From positions 62,001 through 126,000 of the forward strand of contig NZ_LKBT01000003.1 of the NCBI RefSeq assembly GCF_002699985.1: a DNA stretch of 64,000 nucleotides. The letters run 5' to 3'. This DNA is from Pseudomonas sp. ICMP 561. Its GTDB lineage: Bacteria; Pseudomonadota; Gammaproteobacteria; Pseudomonadales; Pseudomonadaceae. Position numbers and translations under genes: made by a program. This document shows, piece by piece, positions 27,821 through 38,214 of the stretch. The notes below the pieces were generated by a model. The model was not told the DNA's origin, ran no database searches, and worked only from the letters and a program-made list of their open reading frames with translations. Every line of letters begins with the position of its first letter. Positions within the stretch are counted from its first letter, which is position 1.

Positions 27821-29317
27821 ATGGTCGACACGAATCCCCAATTACCCGACGCACTGTACAGCGCCGCGCAGGTCCGCGAACTGGACGCACAGCTCATTGC
27901 TGCGGGAACGTGCGGCAGTGAATTGATGCAACGGGCCGCCCATGCAACGTGGCGCGCGCTGCGTCGACGCTGGCCCGAAGCGCGGGAATTGAGCGTACTG
28001 GCCGGGCGTGGCAACAACGCTGGCGACGGGTATCTGATTGCGACGCTGGCGCAAAAGGCCGGGTGGAATGTTCATGTGTTCAGCGTGGCCGATCCCGCGA
28101 CACTGGCTGGCGATGCTGCTGACGCTTATGGCGCTGCAATCACTGCGGGTCTCGATGTTCAACCGTGGGCCGATCAACCTTTGCGCGGCATCGTGCTGGA
28201 TGCGCTGCTGGGAACTGGCTTGAACGGTGACGTTCGCCAGCCCTACGCGGCGGCAATCGAGTCGATTAATGCCAGTGGCTTGCCAGTTGTGGCGGTGGAT
28301 ATTCCCTCCGGATTAAGCGCCGATACCGGACGTATCCTTGGCGTCGCGGTGCGAGCCGATCTGACGGTGACTTATATAGGCTTGAAGCTCGGCCTCCTGA
28401 CCGGTGATGCGGCAGACCTGGTCGGTGAGTTGGTGTTTGACGACTTGCAGGCTGATCCGTCCGCTGTCGCCAAGGCCATTCGCAGCGCGACTCGTCTTGA
28501 TACATTTAATCTGCCGCGTCTGGCTTCACGCCCGCGCACTGCTCATAAAGGCCTGTATGGCCGAGTGCTGGTCATTGGTGGCGATCATGGTTTCGGCGGA
28601 GCCTGTCTGCTGAGCGCTGAAAGTGCCTTGCGCAGTGGCGCAGGCATGGTCACGTTGGCGACCCGTCCTGAACACATTCCTGCTGCGCTGGCTCGCATGC
28701 CCGAAGTGATGAGCGCGGCGATCCGTTCGGCCAACCAACTGATGGCGTTGATTGAGCCCGCCAGTGTTCTGGTGGTAGGACCCGGGCTGGGGCAAGGCTC
28801 CTGGGGGCGCAGCTTGCTGTCAGCCGCCGCTAACGCCAAGCGTCCACAGGTGTGGGACGCCGATGCTCTTAACCAGTTGGCACAGGGTTTTGTCTCGCTT
28901 CCCGAGGGCAGCGTCATTACCCCGCATCCCGGCGAAGCTGGGCGCTTGCTGGGGATGACGACTAAACAAATCCAGGCTGACCGCCCTGCTGCTGCGCGAG
29001 CGCTGGCCGATAAGTACCAGGCGGTTTGTGTATTGAAGGGCAGCGGTAGCCTGATCGCTGACGTCGACGGTCAGTTGATGCTCTGTGATCGCGGCCATCC
29101 GGCCATGGCGACCGCTGGTTTGGGCGACGTGCTCGCCGGGCTGATCGGCGCATTGATGGCGCAAAAAATGAAGCCGTTCGATGCGGCGTGTCTGGCAGTC
29201 TGGCTGCATGCCAGCGCCGGGCAGCGCTTGGGCGAAGCGGGCCGTGGGCTGGCGGCCAGTGATCTGATTCCAGCCATTCGTCAGTTATTGGAGGAGCAGC
29301 AACCGTGTCTGAGTTAA
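27821..29317 (+). CDS. nnr: Bifunctional NAD(P)H-hydrate epimerase/dehydratase
   Basis: A 498-residue repair enzyme that rescues hydrated NAD(P)H. The N-terminal epimerase (NnrE) shows GRGNNAGDGYLIATLAQKAG near residue 55. The C-terminal ADP-dependent dehydratase (NnrD) shows ITPHPGEAGRLLG near 370 and ATAGLGDVLAGLIGALMAQ near 430. ATG 27821 (MVDTNPQLPDALYSAAQVR) is chosen; GGAG lies 11 bases upstream. GTG 27776 would add 15 residues. It is first in a run of close or overlapping genes to hflC and overlaps tsaE by 13 bases. Confidence 0.94.
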   Translation: MVDTNPQLPDALYSAAQVRELDAQLIAAGTCGSELMQRAAHATWRALRRRWPEARELSVLAGRGNNAGDGYLIATLAQKAGWNVHVFSVADPATLAGDAADAYGAAITAGLDVQPWADQPLRGIVLDALLGTGLNGDVRQPYAAAIESINASGLPVVAVDIPSGLSADTGRILGVAVRADLTVTYIGLKLGLLTGDAADLVGELVFDDLQADPSAVAKAIRSATRLDTFNLPRLASRPRTAHKGLYGRVLVIGGDHGFGGACLLSAESALRSGAGMVTLATRPEHIPAALARMPEVMSAAIRSANQLMALIEPASVLVVGPGLGQGSWGRSLLSAAANAKRPQVWDADALNQLAQGFVSLPEGSVITPHPGEAGRLLGMTTKQIQADRPAAARALADKYQAVCVLKGSGSLIADVDGQLMLCDRGHPAMATAGLGDVLAGLIGALMAQKMKPFDAACLAVWLHASAGQRLGEAGRGLAASDLIPAIRQLLEEQQPCLS

Positions 29318-29775
29318 CGCTGCATTTGGTCGGTGAAGAGGCCATGACCCACTTTGGTGAGCGCATTGCCGAGGTCACGAAAGGGGTAGGCGTGATTTTT
29401 CTGGAAGGTGATCTGGGGGCAGGTAAAACCACGCTTTCGCGGGGCATCATCCGTGGTCTTGGGCACGAAGGTGCGGTCAAGAGCCCGACCTTCACCCTTG
29501 TTGAACCCTATGAAATAGGCGCGGTTCGTGTATTCCACTTTGACCTGTATCGATTGGTTGACCCCGAGGAGCTGGAGTACCTGGGGATCCGCGATTACCT
29601 GGAGGGCGATGCACTTTGTTTGATCGAGTGGCCCCAGCTCGGTGCAGGCTTTTTGCCAAAGCCTGACCTGACCATTACCATTAGGCCGCATGCGCAAGGT
29701 CGAGCACTGACTTTGAGTCCAATTGGCTCGCGTGGCGAAACCTGGTGTGCCGCTTTGGCGTTGGAATTCAAATAG
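29305..29775 (+). CDS. tsaE: tRNA threonylcarbamoyladenosine biosynthesis ATPase TsaE
   Basis: A 156-residue P-loop ATPase that works with TsaB and TsaD to make t6A37 in ANN-decoding tRNAs. Walker A is GDLGAGKTTLSRGIIRG near residue 35; SPTFTLVEPYE and HFDLYRLVDPEELEYLGI follow as in YjeE proteins. The start is GTG 29305 with GAGGAG upstream, inside the end of nnr. Confidence 0.95.
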   Translation: MSELTLHLVGEEAMTHFGERIAEVTKGVGVIFLEGDLGAGKTTLSRGIIRGLGHEGAVKSPTFTLVEPYEIGAVRVFHFDLYRLVDPEELEYLGIRDYLEGDALCLIEWPQLGAGFLPKPDLTITIRPHAQGRALTLSPIGSRGETWCAALALEFK

Positions 29776-29777
29776 AA

Positions 29778-31208
29778 ATGGGGTTAGGTATGCGCATTCG
29801 CGCGCTGGTTACTGTAGTGGGTCTGCTTTTGACAGCCCTGGCTGTTGATGCGCTGGCTGCAACACAGGTAAAAAGTGTCCGCCTATGGCGCGCACCGGAT
29901 AACACACGACTGGTTTTTGACCTCTCCGGACCCGTCCAGCACAGCGTGTTCACCCTGACTTCTCCTGATCGACTGGTTATCGACATCAACGGTGCGACTC
30001 TTGGTGGTCCGCTGAATGTACCCATGGCCAACACGCCTATCACCAGCATGCGTTCTGCCCAGCGCACCGCGACGGATTTGCGCGTGGTCATCGACCTGAA
30101 AAAGGCCGTGACGCCCAAGAGCTTCACCCTGGCCCCGAACCAGCAATACGGGAATCGTCTGGTTGTCGACCTGTTCGACGAGCCGGGCGATGCCAATCCG
30201 AGCCCGACCATTCCCGACACGGCCGCGAACACTGCGCCTGCCGTGCCGGTCAGTCCGGCCAAGCCCGATATCAAACTCACACCTGTGCCCAACGGCAAGC
30301 GCGACATTGTGATCGTGATTGACGCCGGTCACGGCGGTGAGGATCCGGGAGCCTCCGGCAGTAGCGGCCAGAAAGAAAAGAATCTGGTACTGGCCATCGC
30401 CAAAGAGTTGCAACGTCAGATCAATGCTGAAAAAGGCTACCGCGCCGAGCTGACCCGAACCGGCGACTACTTCATCCCGCTGCGCAAGCGTACGGAAATC
30501 GCCCGAGCCAAAGGCGCGGACCTGTTTGTGTCGATTCATGCCGATGCTGCACCTTCACGCGCGGCGTTTGGCGCTTCGGTATTTGCCCTGTCTGAGCGCG
30601 GTGCTACGTCTGAAACGGCGCGTTGGCTGGCCGACAGTGAAAACCGTTCCGACTTGATCGGTGGTGCTGGCGCCGTGAGCCTGGATGACAAGGACCGGAT
30701 GCTGGCGGGCGTATTGCTGGACTTGTCCATGACCGCTTCGCTGTCTTCAAGCCTCAATGTCGGGCAGAAAGTCCTCACCAACATTGGTCGAGTGACGTCG
30801 CTGCACAAATCCCGGGTTGAGCAAGCAGGCTTTATGGTGCTCAAGTCGCCTGATATCCCGTCGATTCTGGTCGAAACGGGCTTCATCTCCAACAATGCCG
30901 AAGCGGCCAAGCTCAGCGCTGCTTCGCACCAACAGGCATTGGCGCGTTCGATCAACTCTGGCGTGAAGCAATTCTTCCAGCAGAATCCACCGCAAGGTAC
31001 TTACATCGCCTGGCTCCGCGATAACGGCAAGCTCGCCCAGGGGCCGCGTAATCACGTGGTTCGCTCGGGTGAAACACTGGCCATGCTGGCGGCTCGCTAC
31101 GACATGAGCGCTGCGGCTCTGCGTAGCGCCAATAACCTGAAAACGGATGAACTGCGCATTGGGCAGGACCTGAAAATCCCTAGCTCCGAGGTGGCGGCTC
31201 AACCATGA
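29778..31208 (+). CDS. amiB: N-acetylmuramoyl-L-alanine amidase (AmiB type)
   Basis: A 476-residue periplasmic amidase that splits septal peptidoglycan. The order is signal peptide ([17 protein letters not shown]), AMIN domain ([18 protein letters not shown], about residues 30-125), zinc amidase_3 domain ([17 protein letters not shown] near 185, [11 protein letters not shown] near 255, [14 protein letters not shown] near 375) and a C-terminal LysM ([18 protein letters not shown]). ATG 29790 is an equally plausible start (GGGG 6 bases upstream). It overlaps mutL by 4 bases. Confidence 0.94.
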   Translation: MGLGMRIRALVTVVGLLLTALAVDALAATQVKSVRLWRAPDNTRLVFDLSGPVQHSVFTLTSPDRLVIDINGATLGGPLNVPMANTPITSMRSAQRTATDLRVVIDLKKAVTPKSFTLAPNQQYGNRLVVDLFDEPGDANPSPTIPDTAANTAPAVPVSPAKPDIKLTPVPNGKRDIVIVIDAGHGGEDPGASGSSGQKEKNLVLAIAKELQRQINAEKGYRAELTRTGDYFIPLRKRTEIARAKGADLFVSIHADAAPSRAAFGASVFALSERGATSETARWLADSENRSDLIGGAGAVSLDDKDRMLAGVLLDLSMTASLSSSLNVGQKVLTNIGRVTSLHKSRVEQAGFMVLKSPDIPSILVETGFISNNAEAAKLSAASHQQALARSINSGVKQFFQQNPPQGTYIAWLRDNGKLAQGPRNHVVRSGETLAMLAARYDMSAAALRSANNLKTDELRIGQDLKIPSSEVAAQP

Positions 31209-33160
31209 CCGATCTTCTTCTCGACAGTATCGAGCCTGAAGTACAGGCTTCTGCCGGCGCTGCAGCTCTAAATGCTGCCCGGATCGAACTGCTCAGCCCA
31301 CGGCTGGCCAACCAGATCGCAGCGGGTGAGGTGGTCGAGCGGCCAGCATCGGTCATCAAGGAGTTACTGGAAAACAGTCTGGACTCAGGTGCCAAGCGCA
31401 TTGATGTCGATGTTGAACAGGCAGGCATCAAACTGCTGCGGGTCCGTGATGACGGCAGCGGTATTTCTTCCGATGACTTGCCGTTGGCCTTGGCCCGGCA
31501 CGCCACCAGCAAAATCCGCGAGCTGGAAGACCTTGAACGGGTCATGAGCCTCGGCTTTCGCGGCGAGGCGCTGGCGTCGATCAGCTCTGTGGCGCGATTG
31601 ACCCTGACCTCCCGAACACGTGACGCTGACCAGGCCTGGCAAGTGGAAACCGAAGGCCGCGACATGGCTTCCCGGGTTCAGCCTGCGGCGCATCCGGTGG
31701 GGACATCCGTTGAAGTCCGCGACCTGTTCTTCAATACCCCGGCGCGGCGCAAGTTTCTCAAGGCGGAAAAAACCGAATTCGATCACTTGCAGGAAGTGAT
31801 AAAGCGCATGGCACTGGCGCGCTTCGACGTGGCGTTCCACTTGCGGCACAACGGCAAGACGATTCTCAGTCTGCATGAGGCCAACGACGACACGGCTCGC
31901 GCCAGACGCGTATCTGCCATTTGCGGCCCCGGTTTTCTGGAGCAGGCGCTGCCCATCGAGATCGAGCGCAATGGCTTGCATCTGTGGGGCTGGGTCGGGT
32001 TGCCGACCTTTTCCCGTAGCCAGGCGGACTTGCAGTATTTCTTTGTGAATGGCCGGGCAGTGCGCGACAAGCTCGTGGCTCACGCGGTGCGCCAGGCTTA
32101 TCGCGACGTGCTGTTCAATGGCCGTCATCCGACCTTCGTGCTGTTTTTCGAGGTTGATCCCGCCGTCGTTGACGTTAACGTGCACCCGACCAAGCACGAA
32201 GTCCGCTTCCGCGACGGGCGCATGGTGCACGACTTCCTTTATGGCACCTTGCACCGCGCGCTGGGCGATGTGCGTCCCGAAGATCAACTGGCAGGCGCTG
32301 CGCCAGTGACTGCCATCGAGCGACCCACCGGCCCGCAAGCCGGTGAGTTCGGCCCGCAGGGTGAAATGCGCCTGGCCAACAATCTGCTGGAGCAACCCCA
32401 GGCTCAGCCCTATGCGCCGCCAGCCGGTTCAGGTGCAGGCGCTGGTTATCAATATCAGTACACGCCGCGCCCTACAGCGACGTTGCCTGCCGCCGAAGCG
32501 CAGAGCGCTTATCGCGAGTTTTATGCACCGTTGCCCGGTACGCCTGCCGTGTCGTTGCCGGAGACTCAGGGCGACATTCCTCCGCTGGGCTACGCCTTGG
32601 CGCAACTCAAGGGTATTTATATTCTGGCGGAGAACGCTCACGGTCTGGTGCTGGTAGACATGCATGCCGCCCACGAGCGGATCATGTACGAGCGTCTGAA
32701 GATTGCGATGGCAAGCGAAGGCCTGAGCGGTCAGCCGTTGCTGGTGCCTGAGTCCATTGCAGTCAGTCAGCGCGAAGCCGATTGCGCTGAAGAGCACATC
32801 GAGACATTCCAGCGTCTGGGCTTCGAGTTGCAACGTCTCGGTCCTGAAAGTCTGGCGATCCGGCAGATTCCGGCCTTGTTGAAACAGGCCGAGGCCAATC
32901 GTCTGGTCAGCGACGTGCTGGCCGATCTGATGGAATACGGCACCAGTGATCGGGTTCAGGCTCACATGAACGAATTGTTGGGCACCATGGCGTGCCATGG
33001 GGCAATCCGGGCCAATCGCCGTCTGGCCATCCCGGAAATGAACGGTCTGCTGCGCGACATGGAAAACACCGAGCGCAGCGGTCAATGCAACCATGGCCGA
33101 CCTACCTGGACCCAAATGGGGCTGGATGATCTGGACAAACTCTTCCTGCGCGGTCGCTGA
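31205..33160 (+). CDS. mutL: DNA mismatch repair protein MutL
   Basis: A 651-residue mismatch repair ATPase and matchmaker. The N-terminal GHKL motifs are [29 protein letters not shown] and [15 protein letters not shown] low-complexity linker runs about residues 375-460. The C-terminal dimerisation domain contains [15 protein letters not shown], the metal-binding endonuclease motif expected where MutH is absent, as in Pseudomonas. The gene starts within the end of amiB; miaA follows with no gap. Confidence 0.97.
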   Translation: MTDLLLDSIEPEVQASAGAAALNAARIELLSPRLANQIAAGEVVERPASVIKELLENSLDSGAKRIDVDVEQAGIKLLRVRDDGSGISSDDLPLALARHATSKIRELEDLERVMSLGFRGEALASISSVARLTLTSRTRDADQAWQVETEGRDMASRVQPAAHPVGTSVEVRDLFFNTPARRKFLKAEKTEFDHLQEVIKRMALARFDVAFHLRHNGKTILSLHEANDDTARARRVSAICGPGFLEQALPIEIERNGLHLWGWVGLPTFSRSQADLQYFFVNGRAVRDKLVAHAVRQAYRDVLFNGRHPTFVLFFEVDPAVVDVNVHPTKHEVRFRDGRMVHDFLYGTLHRALGDVRPEDQLAGAAPVTAIERPTGPQAGEFGPQGEMRLANNLLEQPQAQPYAPPAGSGAGAGYQYQYTPRPTATLPAAEAQSAYREFYAPLPGTPAVSLPETQGDIPPLGYALAQLKGIYILAENAHGLVLVDMHAAHERIMYERLKIAMASEGLSGQPLLVPESIAVSQREADCAEEHIETFQRLGFELQRLGPESLAIRQIPALLKQAEANRLVSDVLADLMEYGTSDRVQAHMNELLGTMACHGAIRANRRLAIPEMNGLLRDMENTERSGQCNHGRPTWTQMGLDDLDKLFLRGR

Positions 33161-34132
33161 ATGAGCGCTCTACCTCCGGCCATCTTTCTGATGGGGCCGA
33201 CGGCTTCAGGTAAAACCGATCTGGCCATGGAACTCTGCAAAGTCCTGCCTTGCGAGCTGATCAGTGTCGATTCTGCACTGGTTTATCGCGGCATGGATAT
33301 TGGTACTGCCAAGCCTTCCAGGGCGCAGTTGGCCGAGTTTCCCCACCGTCTGGTGGATATTCTCGATCCTGCCGAAAGCTACTCGGCGGCTGATTTTCGT
33401 GCCGATGCGCTGTCTGCCATGGCAGAAATAACCGCCCGCGGAAAAATTCCGCTGCTGGTTGGCGGCACTATGTTGTATTTCAAGGCTCTATTGGACGGGT
33501 TGGCAGACATGCCGGCTGCTGACTCAGGTGTTCGTGCAGAACTGGAAGCACAGGCTGCAGCCCATGGCTGGCAGGCGTTGCATGACCAGTTGGCGGCAGT
33601 GGATCCGGTGTCTGCGGCGCGAATCCACCCCAATGACCCGCAGCGATTGATACGTGCGCTGGAGGTTTACCGGGTCAGTGGCTTGAGCATGACGGCACAT
33701 AGAGAACAACAAAGTGCGCAAACTACTGATGCTGCGGCTTCTGGTAGACCGCAATTGCCCTATACTGTCGCCAGCCTGGCCATTGCTCCGGCAGATCGCA
33801 AGGTGTTGCATGGCCGTATAGCATCAAGATTTTCAACAATGCTGGACCAGGGATTCCTGGACGAAGTTCTGGCGTTACGCTCAAGAGGTGACCTGCATGC
33901 GGGTCTGCCATCAATAAGAGCCGTCGGTTATCGTCAGGTCTGGGATCATCTGGATGGAAAGCTGACATGGGCTGAGATGCAGGAGCGTGGGATCATTGCC
34001 ACGCGCCAACTGGCCAAGCGACAGTTTACCTGGCTACGCAGCTGGGACGATTTACACTGGTTGGACAGTCTGGCCAGCGACAATTTGCCACGCGCCTTGA
34101 AATACCTGGGGTCGGTCTCCATATTGAGCTGA
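33161..34132 (+). CDS. miaA: tRNA dimethylallyltransferase MiaA
   Basis: A 323-residue enzyme that adds a dimethylallyl group to A37 of UNN-decoding tRNAs. The P-loop [14 protein letters not shown] is near residue 12, then [37 protein letters not shown], and the C-terminal [11 protein letters not shown]. The start codon directly follows the mutL stop. The order mutL-miaA-hfq-hflX is conserved. Confidence 0.97.
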   Translation: MSALPPAIFLMGPTASGKTDLAMELCKVLPCELISVDSALVYRGMDIGTAKPSRAQLAEFPHRLVDILDPAESYSAADFRADALSAMAEITARGKIPLLVGGTMLYFKALLDGLADMPAADSGVRAELEAQAAAHGWQALHDQLAAVDPVSAARIHPNDPQRLIRALEVYRVSGLSMTAHREQQSAQTTDAAASGRPQLPYTVASLAIAPADRKVLHGRIASRFSTMLDQGFLDEVLALRSRGDLHAGLPSIRAVGYRQVWDHLDGKLTWAEMQERGIIATRQLAKRQFTWLRSWDDLHWLDSLASDNLPRALKYLGSVSILS

Positions 34133-34220
34133 GTCCTTGCAATAGCCGTCTATCCTTGGGGGGTGGCGGTTCAAGCCAACTGAATTCGAATTATTATTGA
34201 TCCTTAAAGGAGTGCGGCAC

Positions 34221-34481
34221 ATGTCAAAAGGGCATTCGCTACAAGACCCTTACCTGAACACCCTGCGTAAAGAGAAGGTTGGGGTTTCGATCTATCTCGT
34301 CAACGGCATCAAGCTGCAAGGCACGATCGAGTCTTTTGACCAGTTTGTTATTTTGCTGAAGAACACTGTCAGCCAAATGGTCTACAAGCACGCAATCTCT
34401 ACCGTTGTTCCGGTTCGCCCGATTCGTCTGCCTAGCGCAGCCGAAGGTGAGCAGGGCGACGCTGAGCCAGGTAACGCCTGA
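34221..34481 (+). CDS. hfq: RNA chaperone Hfq
   Basis: An 86-residue hexameric Sm-like protein that pairs small RNAs with mRNAs and, in Pseudomonas, acts with Crc in catabolite repression. Sm1 ([20 protein letters not shown]) and Sm2 ([17 protein letters not shown]) are intact, as is the proximal-face lysine in YKHA. The start is ATG 34221 with AAAGGAG upstream. The short C-terminus ([16 protein letters not shown]) is typical of the genus. Confidence 0.98.
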   Translation: MSKGHSLQDPYLNTLRKEKVGVSIYLVNGIKLQGTIESFDQFVILLKNTVSQMVYKHAISTVVPVRPIRLPSAAEGEQGDAEPGNA

Positions 34482-34493
34482 TAGGAGTCTGCT

Positions 34494-35795
34494 TTGTTCT
34501 TTGAGCGCCACAGTGGTGGTGAACGCGCAATACTCGTTCACCTGGATGGTCAGGACCCTGAGGCGCGTGAAGATCCGCAGGAGTTTCGGGAACTGGCCAT
34601 ATCAGCTGGCGCCGATACCGTCGCGTTCGTCAACGTGCCGCGTCATCGGCCATCGGCCAAATATCTGATTGGCAGTGGCAAGGTCGAGGAACTTCGCGAC
34701 CAGGTCAAAGCCGAAAAAATCGATATCGTCATCTTCAATCACGTGCTGACACCCAGTCAGGAACGTAACCTCGAACGCGTGTTCGAGTGTCGCGTACTTG
34801 ATCGCACGGGGTTGATCCTCGACATCTTCGCGCAGCGCGCGCGTACTCATGAAGGCAAATTGCAGGTCGAGCTGGCACAGCTCGAGCACATGAGCACGCG
34901 GCTGGTTCGCGGCTGGACTCACCTTGAACGCCAGGGCGGTGGTATTGGCCTGCGTGGTCCCGGTGAAACCCAGCTGGAAACTGACCGGCGTCTGTTGCGG
35001 GTTCGTCTGCGGCAGATCAAGGGCCGTCTTGAAAAGGTTCGCAGCCAGCGTGAGCAGGCTCGTCGCGGGCGCAAGCGCGCCGACATCCCTTCGGTTTCTC
35101 TGGTGGGCTATACCAACGCCGGCAAATCGACGTTGTTCAATGCTGTGACTGATTCCGACGTGTTCGCTGCGGATCAGCTCTTCGCCACGCTCGACCCGAC
35201 CCTGCGCCGTCTGCAACTCGACGACCTGGGGCCTATCGTGCTGGCTGACACTGTGGGCTTTATTCGCCACCTGCCGCACAAACTGGTCGAAGCCTTTCGC
35301 GCCACGCTCGAAGAGTCCAGCAACTCCGATCTGCTGCTCCACGTCATCGACTCTCACGAGCCTGATCGCATGGAGCAGATCGAACAGGTCATGGCGGTAC
35401 TTGGCGAGATCGGTGCCGAGGGCTTGCCGATACTTGAGGTCTATAACAAACTCGACCTGCTCGAAGGGGTAGAGCCGCAGATACAGCGCGATGCCGATGG
35501 CAAACCGCAACGTGTCTGGGTCTCCGCCCGTGATGGTCGAGGGCTGGACCTGCTCAAACAGGCGGTTGCCGAATTGCTCGGCGACGATCTGTTTGTCGGT
35601 ACTTTGCACCTGTCTCAGGATTTCGCCCGGTTGCGCGCCCAGTTTTTCGAATTGGGTGCGGTGCAGAGCGAAGAGTATGACGAGCAGGGCAGCAGCTTGT
35701 TGGCAGTACGTTTACCGCGCGTTGAGTTCAATCGTCTGGTGAGTCGCGAAGGACTGCAGCCGCTGGAATTCATCGAGCAACACACTTTGCAATAA
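34494..35795 (+). CDS. hflX: Ribosome-splitting GTPase HflX
   Basis: A 433-residue GTPase that splits stalled or heat-damaged ribosomes. The glycine-rich family motif RGPGETQLETDRRLLRVR is near residue 155; G1 is GYTNAGKSTLFNAVTDSD near 203, G3 DTVGFIRHLPHKLV near 250 and G4 NKLDLLEG near 318. The start is TTG 34494, 7 bases after TAGGAG, giving MFFERHSGGERAILVHLDG. A hairpin (35801-35827, GAGAAAGCCG paired with CGGCTCTCTC) lies after the stop but has no T tract. Confidence 0.95.
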   Translation: MFFERHSGGERAILVHLDGQDPEAREDPQEFRELAISAGADTVAFVNVPRHRPSAKYLIGSGKVEELRDQVKAEKIDIVIFNHVLTPSQERNLERVFECRVLDRTGLILDIFAQRARTHEGKLQVELAQLEHMSTRLVRGWTHLERQGGGIGLRGPGETQLETDRRLLRVRLRQIKGRLEKVRSQREQARRGRKRADIPSVSLVGYTNAGKSTLFNAVTDSDVFAADQLFATLDPTLRRLQLDDLGPIVLADTVGFIRHLPHKLVEAFRATLEESSNSDLLLHVIDSHEPDRMEQIEQVMAVLGEIGAEGLPILEVYNKLDLLEGVEPQIQRDADGKPQRVWVSARDGRGLDLLKQAVAELLGDDLFVGTLHLSQDFARLRAQFFELGAVQSEEYDEQGSSLLAVRLPRVEFNRLVSREGLQPLEFIEQHTLQ

Positions 35796-35891
35796 AAGCG
35801 TGAGAAAGCCGTTGTACGGCTCTCTCAGGCATTCTGTAGCATTGGTCGGCGCGCCGCGGGCGCGTCTTTGCTTTATCAGATGGAGAGCGCT

Positions 35892-37064
35892 ATGGCTTGG
35901 AATGAGCCGGGTGGCAACTCGAATAATCAGGATCCTTGGGGTGGTAAGCGCAAGGGCGGCGACCGCAAGGGGCCACCGGATCTCGACGAGGCCTTCCGAA
36001 AGCTGCAGGAAAGCCTTAATGGTTTGTTCGGTGGTGGCAAGAAACGCAGTGGTGGTGACGGTGGTGGTAACGGCAACCCTGGCAAGGGTGGCGGTTTCGG
36101 CTTGCTGGGCATTGGCCTGGTCGTGCTGGTTGCGATCTGGCTGTACAGCGCCATTTACGTCGTGGACGAGCAGGAGCAGGCCGTTGTGCTGCGCTTCGGT
36201 CAGTACCACGAAACCGTAGGTTCGGGTCTGAACATCTATTTCCCGCCGTTCGATCGCAAGTACATGGAAAACGTGACTCGCGAACGTGCCTACAGCAAAC
36301 AGGGCCAGATGCTGACTGAAGACGAAAACATCGTCGAAGTGCCGCTGACCGTGCAGTACAAAATCTCCAACCTGCGTGATTTCGTGCTGAACGTTGATCA
36401 ACCGGAAGTCAGTCTGCAACACGCTACTGAAAGTGCGCTGCGTCATGTCGTGGGTTCCACGGCCATGGATCAGGTGCTGACTGAAGGTCGTGAACTGATG
36501 GCGAGTGAGATCAAGGAGCGTCTGCAACGTTTCCTCGACACTTATCGCACCGGTATCACGGTGACCCAGGTCAACGTACAGAGCGCTGCTGCACCTCGTG
36601 AGGTTCAGGAAGCATTCGATGACGTGATTCGTGCACGGGAAGACGAGCAACGTTCCCGTAACCAGGCTGAAACCTACGCCAACGGTGTGATTCCGGAAGC
36701 ACGTGGTCAGGCTCAGCGAATCATCGAAGATGCCAACGGTTATCGCGACGAAGTGATCTCACGCGCCAAGGGTGAAGCTGATCGCTTTACCAAGCTGGTT
36801 GCGGAGTATCGCAAGGCCCCAGAAGTCACGCGTGAACGTCTGTACCTGGACACTATGCAAGAGCTGTTCACCAATACCAGCAAGGTTCTCGTAACTGGCG
36901 ATAAAGGCGGGAACAACCTGCTTTATCTGCCGCTGGACAAGATGATCGAAAACGGCCGTAGCGGTAACAGCAATGCCCCGACTACCGGTGCTAACACTGC
37001 AGGAGCTGATGTCGGTGCTCGCGCCGCAGAGATTCAGCAGCCGCGTACAAGGGAGACTCGCTGA
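35892..37064 (+). CDS. hflK: FtsH protease modulator HflK
   Basis: A 390-residue inner-membrane SPFH protein that with HflC cages the FtsH protease. The N-terminal 65 residues are Gly/Lys-rich (GGGKKRSGGDGGGNGNPGKG). One membrane helix follows (FGLLGIGLVVLVAIWLYSAIYV), then the SPFH domain starting DEQEQAVVLRFGQYHE, a coiled coil and a variable tail. The start is ATG 35892 (MAWNEPGGNSNNQDP). The stop overlaps the hflC start. Confidence 0.96.
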   Translation: MAWNEPGGNSNNQDPWGGKRKGGDRKGPPDLDEAFRKLQESLNGLFGGGKKRSGGDGGGNGNPGKGGGFGLLGIGLVVLVAIWLYSAIYVVDEQEQAVVLRFGQYHETVGSGLNIYFPPFDRKYMENVTRERAYSKQGQMLTEDENIVEVPLTVQYKISNLRDFVLNVDQPEVSLQHATESALRHVVGSTAMDQVLTEGRELMASEIKERLQRFLDTYRTGITVTQVNVQSAAAPREVQEAFDDVIRAREDEQRSRNQAETYANGVIPEARGQAQRIIEDANGYRDEVISRAKGEADRFTKLVAEYRKAPEVTRERLYLDTMQELFTNTSKVLVTGDKGGNNLLYLPLDKMIENGRSGNSNAPTTGANTAGADVGARAAEIQQPRTRETR

Positions 37065-37933
37065 TGAGCAATAAATCGCTGATCGCCCTGATTGTTGCTG
37101 TAGTGCTGGCGGTGGTTGCCTGGAACAGCCTGTTTATCGTGTCCCAGACAGAACGTGCCGTAATGCTGCAATTTGGTCGCGTGGTTGAACCTAATATTCA
37201 GCCGGGTCTGCATGTGAAGATTCCTTACGTCAACCAGGTGCGCAAGTTCGACGGTCGCCTGTTGACGCTGGATGCTCCGACCCAACGCTTCCTGACGCTG
37301 GAAAAGAAAGCGGTCATGGTGGATGCTTACGCCAAATGGCGTGTGAAGGACGCGGAAGTGTTCTACACAGCAACGTCGGGCCTCAAGCAAATCGCTGACG
37401 AACGTCTGTCGCGTCGTCTCGAATCCGGTCTGCGTGACCAGTTCGGTAAGCGCACCCTGCACGAAGCTGTGTCGGGCGAGCGTGATGCGTTGATGGCTGA
37501 CATCACCGCTTCGCTGAACGCGATGGCAAACAAGGAACTGGGCATCGAAGTTATCGATGTTCGGGTCAAGGCTATCGACCTGCCGAAAGAAGTGAACCGC
37601 AGCGTTTTCGAACGGATGAGTACCGAACGTGAACGTGAAGCGCGTGAGCATCGCGCCAAGGGTAACGAGCTGGCTGAAGGCATCCGTGCCGACGCCGATC
37701 GTCAGCGTCGCGTACTGCTGGCTGAAGCCTATCGTGAGTCTGAAGAGGCCCGCGGTGATGGTGATGCCCAGGCTTCCGCGATCTACTCAAAGGCATACGG
37801 CCAGGATCAGGAGTTCTACGCGTTCTACCGTAGCCTGCGCGCCTACCGTGAAAGCTTCGCGAACAAGAGTGACGTGATGGTTCTGGATCCGAGCAGCGAT
37901 TTCTTCCGCTATCTGGAAAAATCCAAGCCGTGA
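37064..37933 (+). CDS. hflC: FtsH protease modulator HflC
   Basis: A 289-residue partner of HflK. An N-terminal membrane helix (LIALIVAVVLAVVAWNSLFIV) is followed by an SPFH domain (VSQTERAVMLQFGRVVEPNI). The ATG overlaps the hflK stop by 1 base (TGATG), so translation is coupled. In P. aeruginosa a short DUF2065 gene follows; here only a terminator-like hairpin does. Confidence 0.96.
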   Translation: MSNKSLIALIVAVVLAVVAWNSLFIVSQTERAVMLQFGRVVEPNIQPGLHVKIPYVNQVRKFDGRLLTLDAPTQRFLTLEKKAVMVDAYAKWRVKDAEVFYTATSGLKQIADERLSRRLESGLRDQFGKRTLHEAVSGERDALMADITASLNAMANKELGIEVIDVRVKAIDLPKEVNRSVFERMSTEREREAREHRAKGNELAEGIRADADRQRRVLLAEAYRESEEARGDGDAQASAIYSKAYGQDQEFYAFYRSLRAYRESFANKSDVMVLDPSSDFFRYLEKSKP

Positions 37934-38015
37934 TCTGAACGCCGTAATCTACCCGCCGGGCGGCAAAACCGTCTGGCGGGGTGATCATGCGGTAAAACGT
38001 GTGTATGATGCGGCA

Positions 38016-38038
38016 GCCGGGAAATTCCCGGCTTTTTT
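38016..38038 (+). terminator. Rho-independent terminator after hflC
   Basis: GCCGGG, AAATT, CCCGGC (38016-38032), then TTTTTT. It separates the hfq-hflC run from hisZ. The remaining 176 bases before hisZ hold no gene that I can recognise. Confidence 0.85.
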
Positions 38039-38214
38039 GCGTCTGCACGATTGATTGGCCACAGCAGTGGCATGATTTTCGAGGACAGTGGTCTGAAACA
38101 GCCATTCTCGGGCGCTCGCCGTGCCCGCAGGAATGGGCGCAGCACCTGACCACTCTCTGCTTTACTCAAGGCCCGCCTCGGCGCGGGTCGCCCGGATCAT
38201 AGGGGAAAGGCGTA

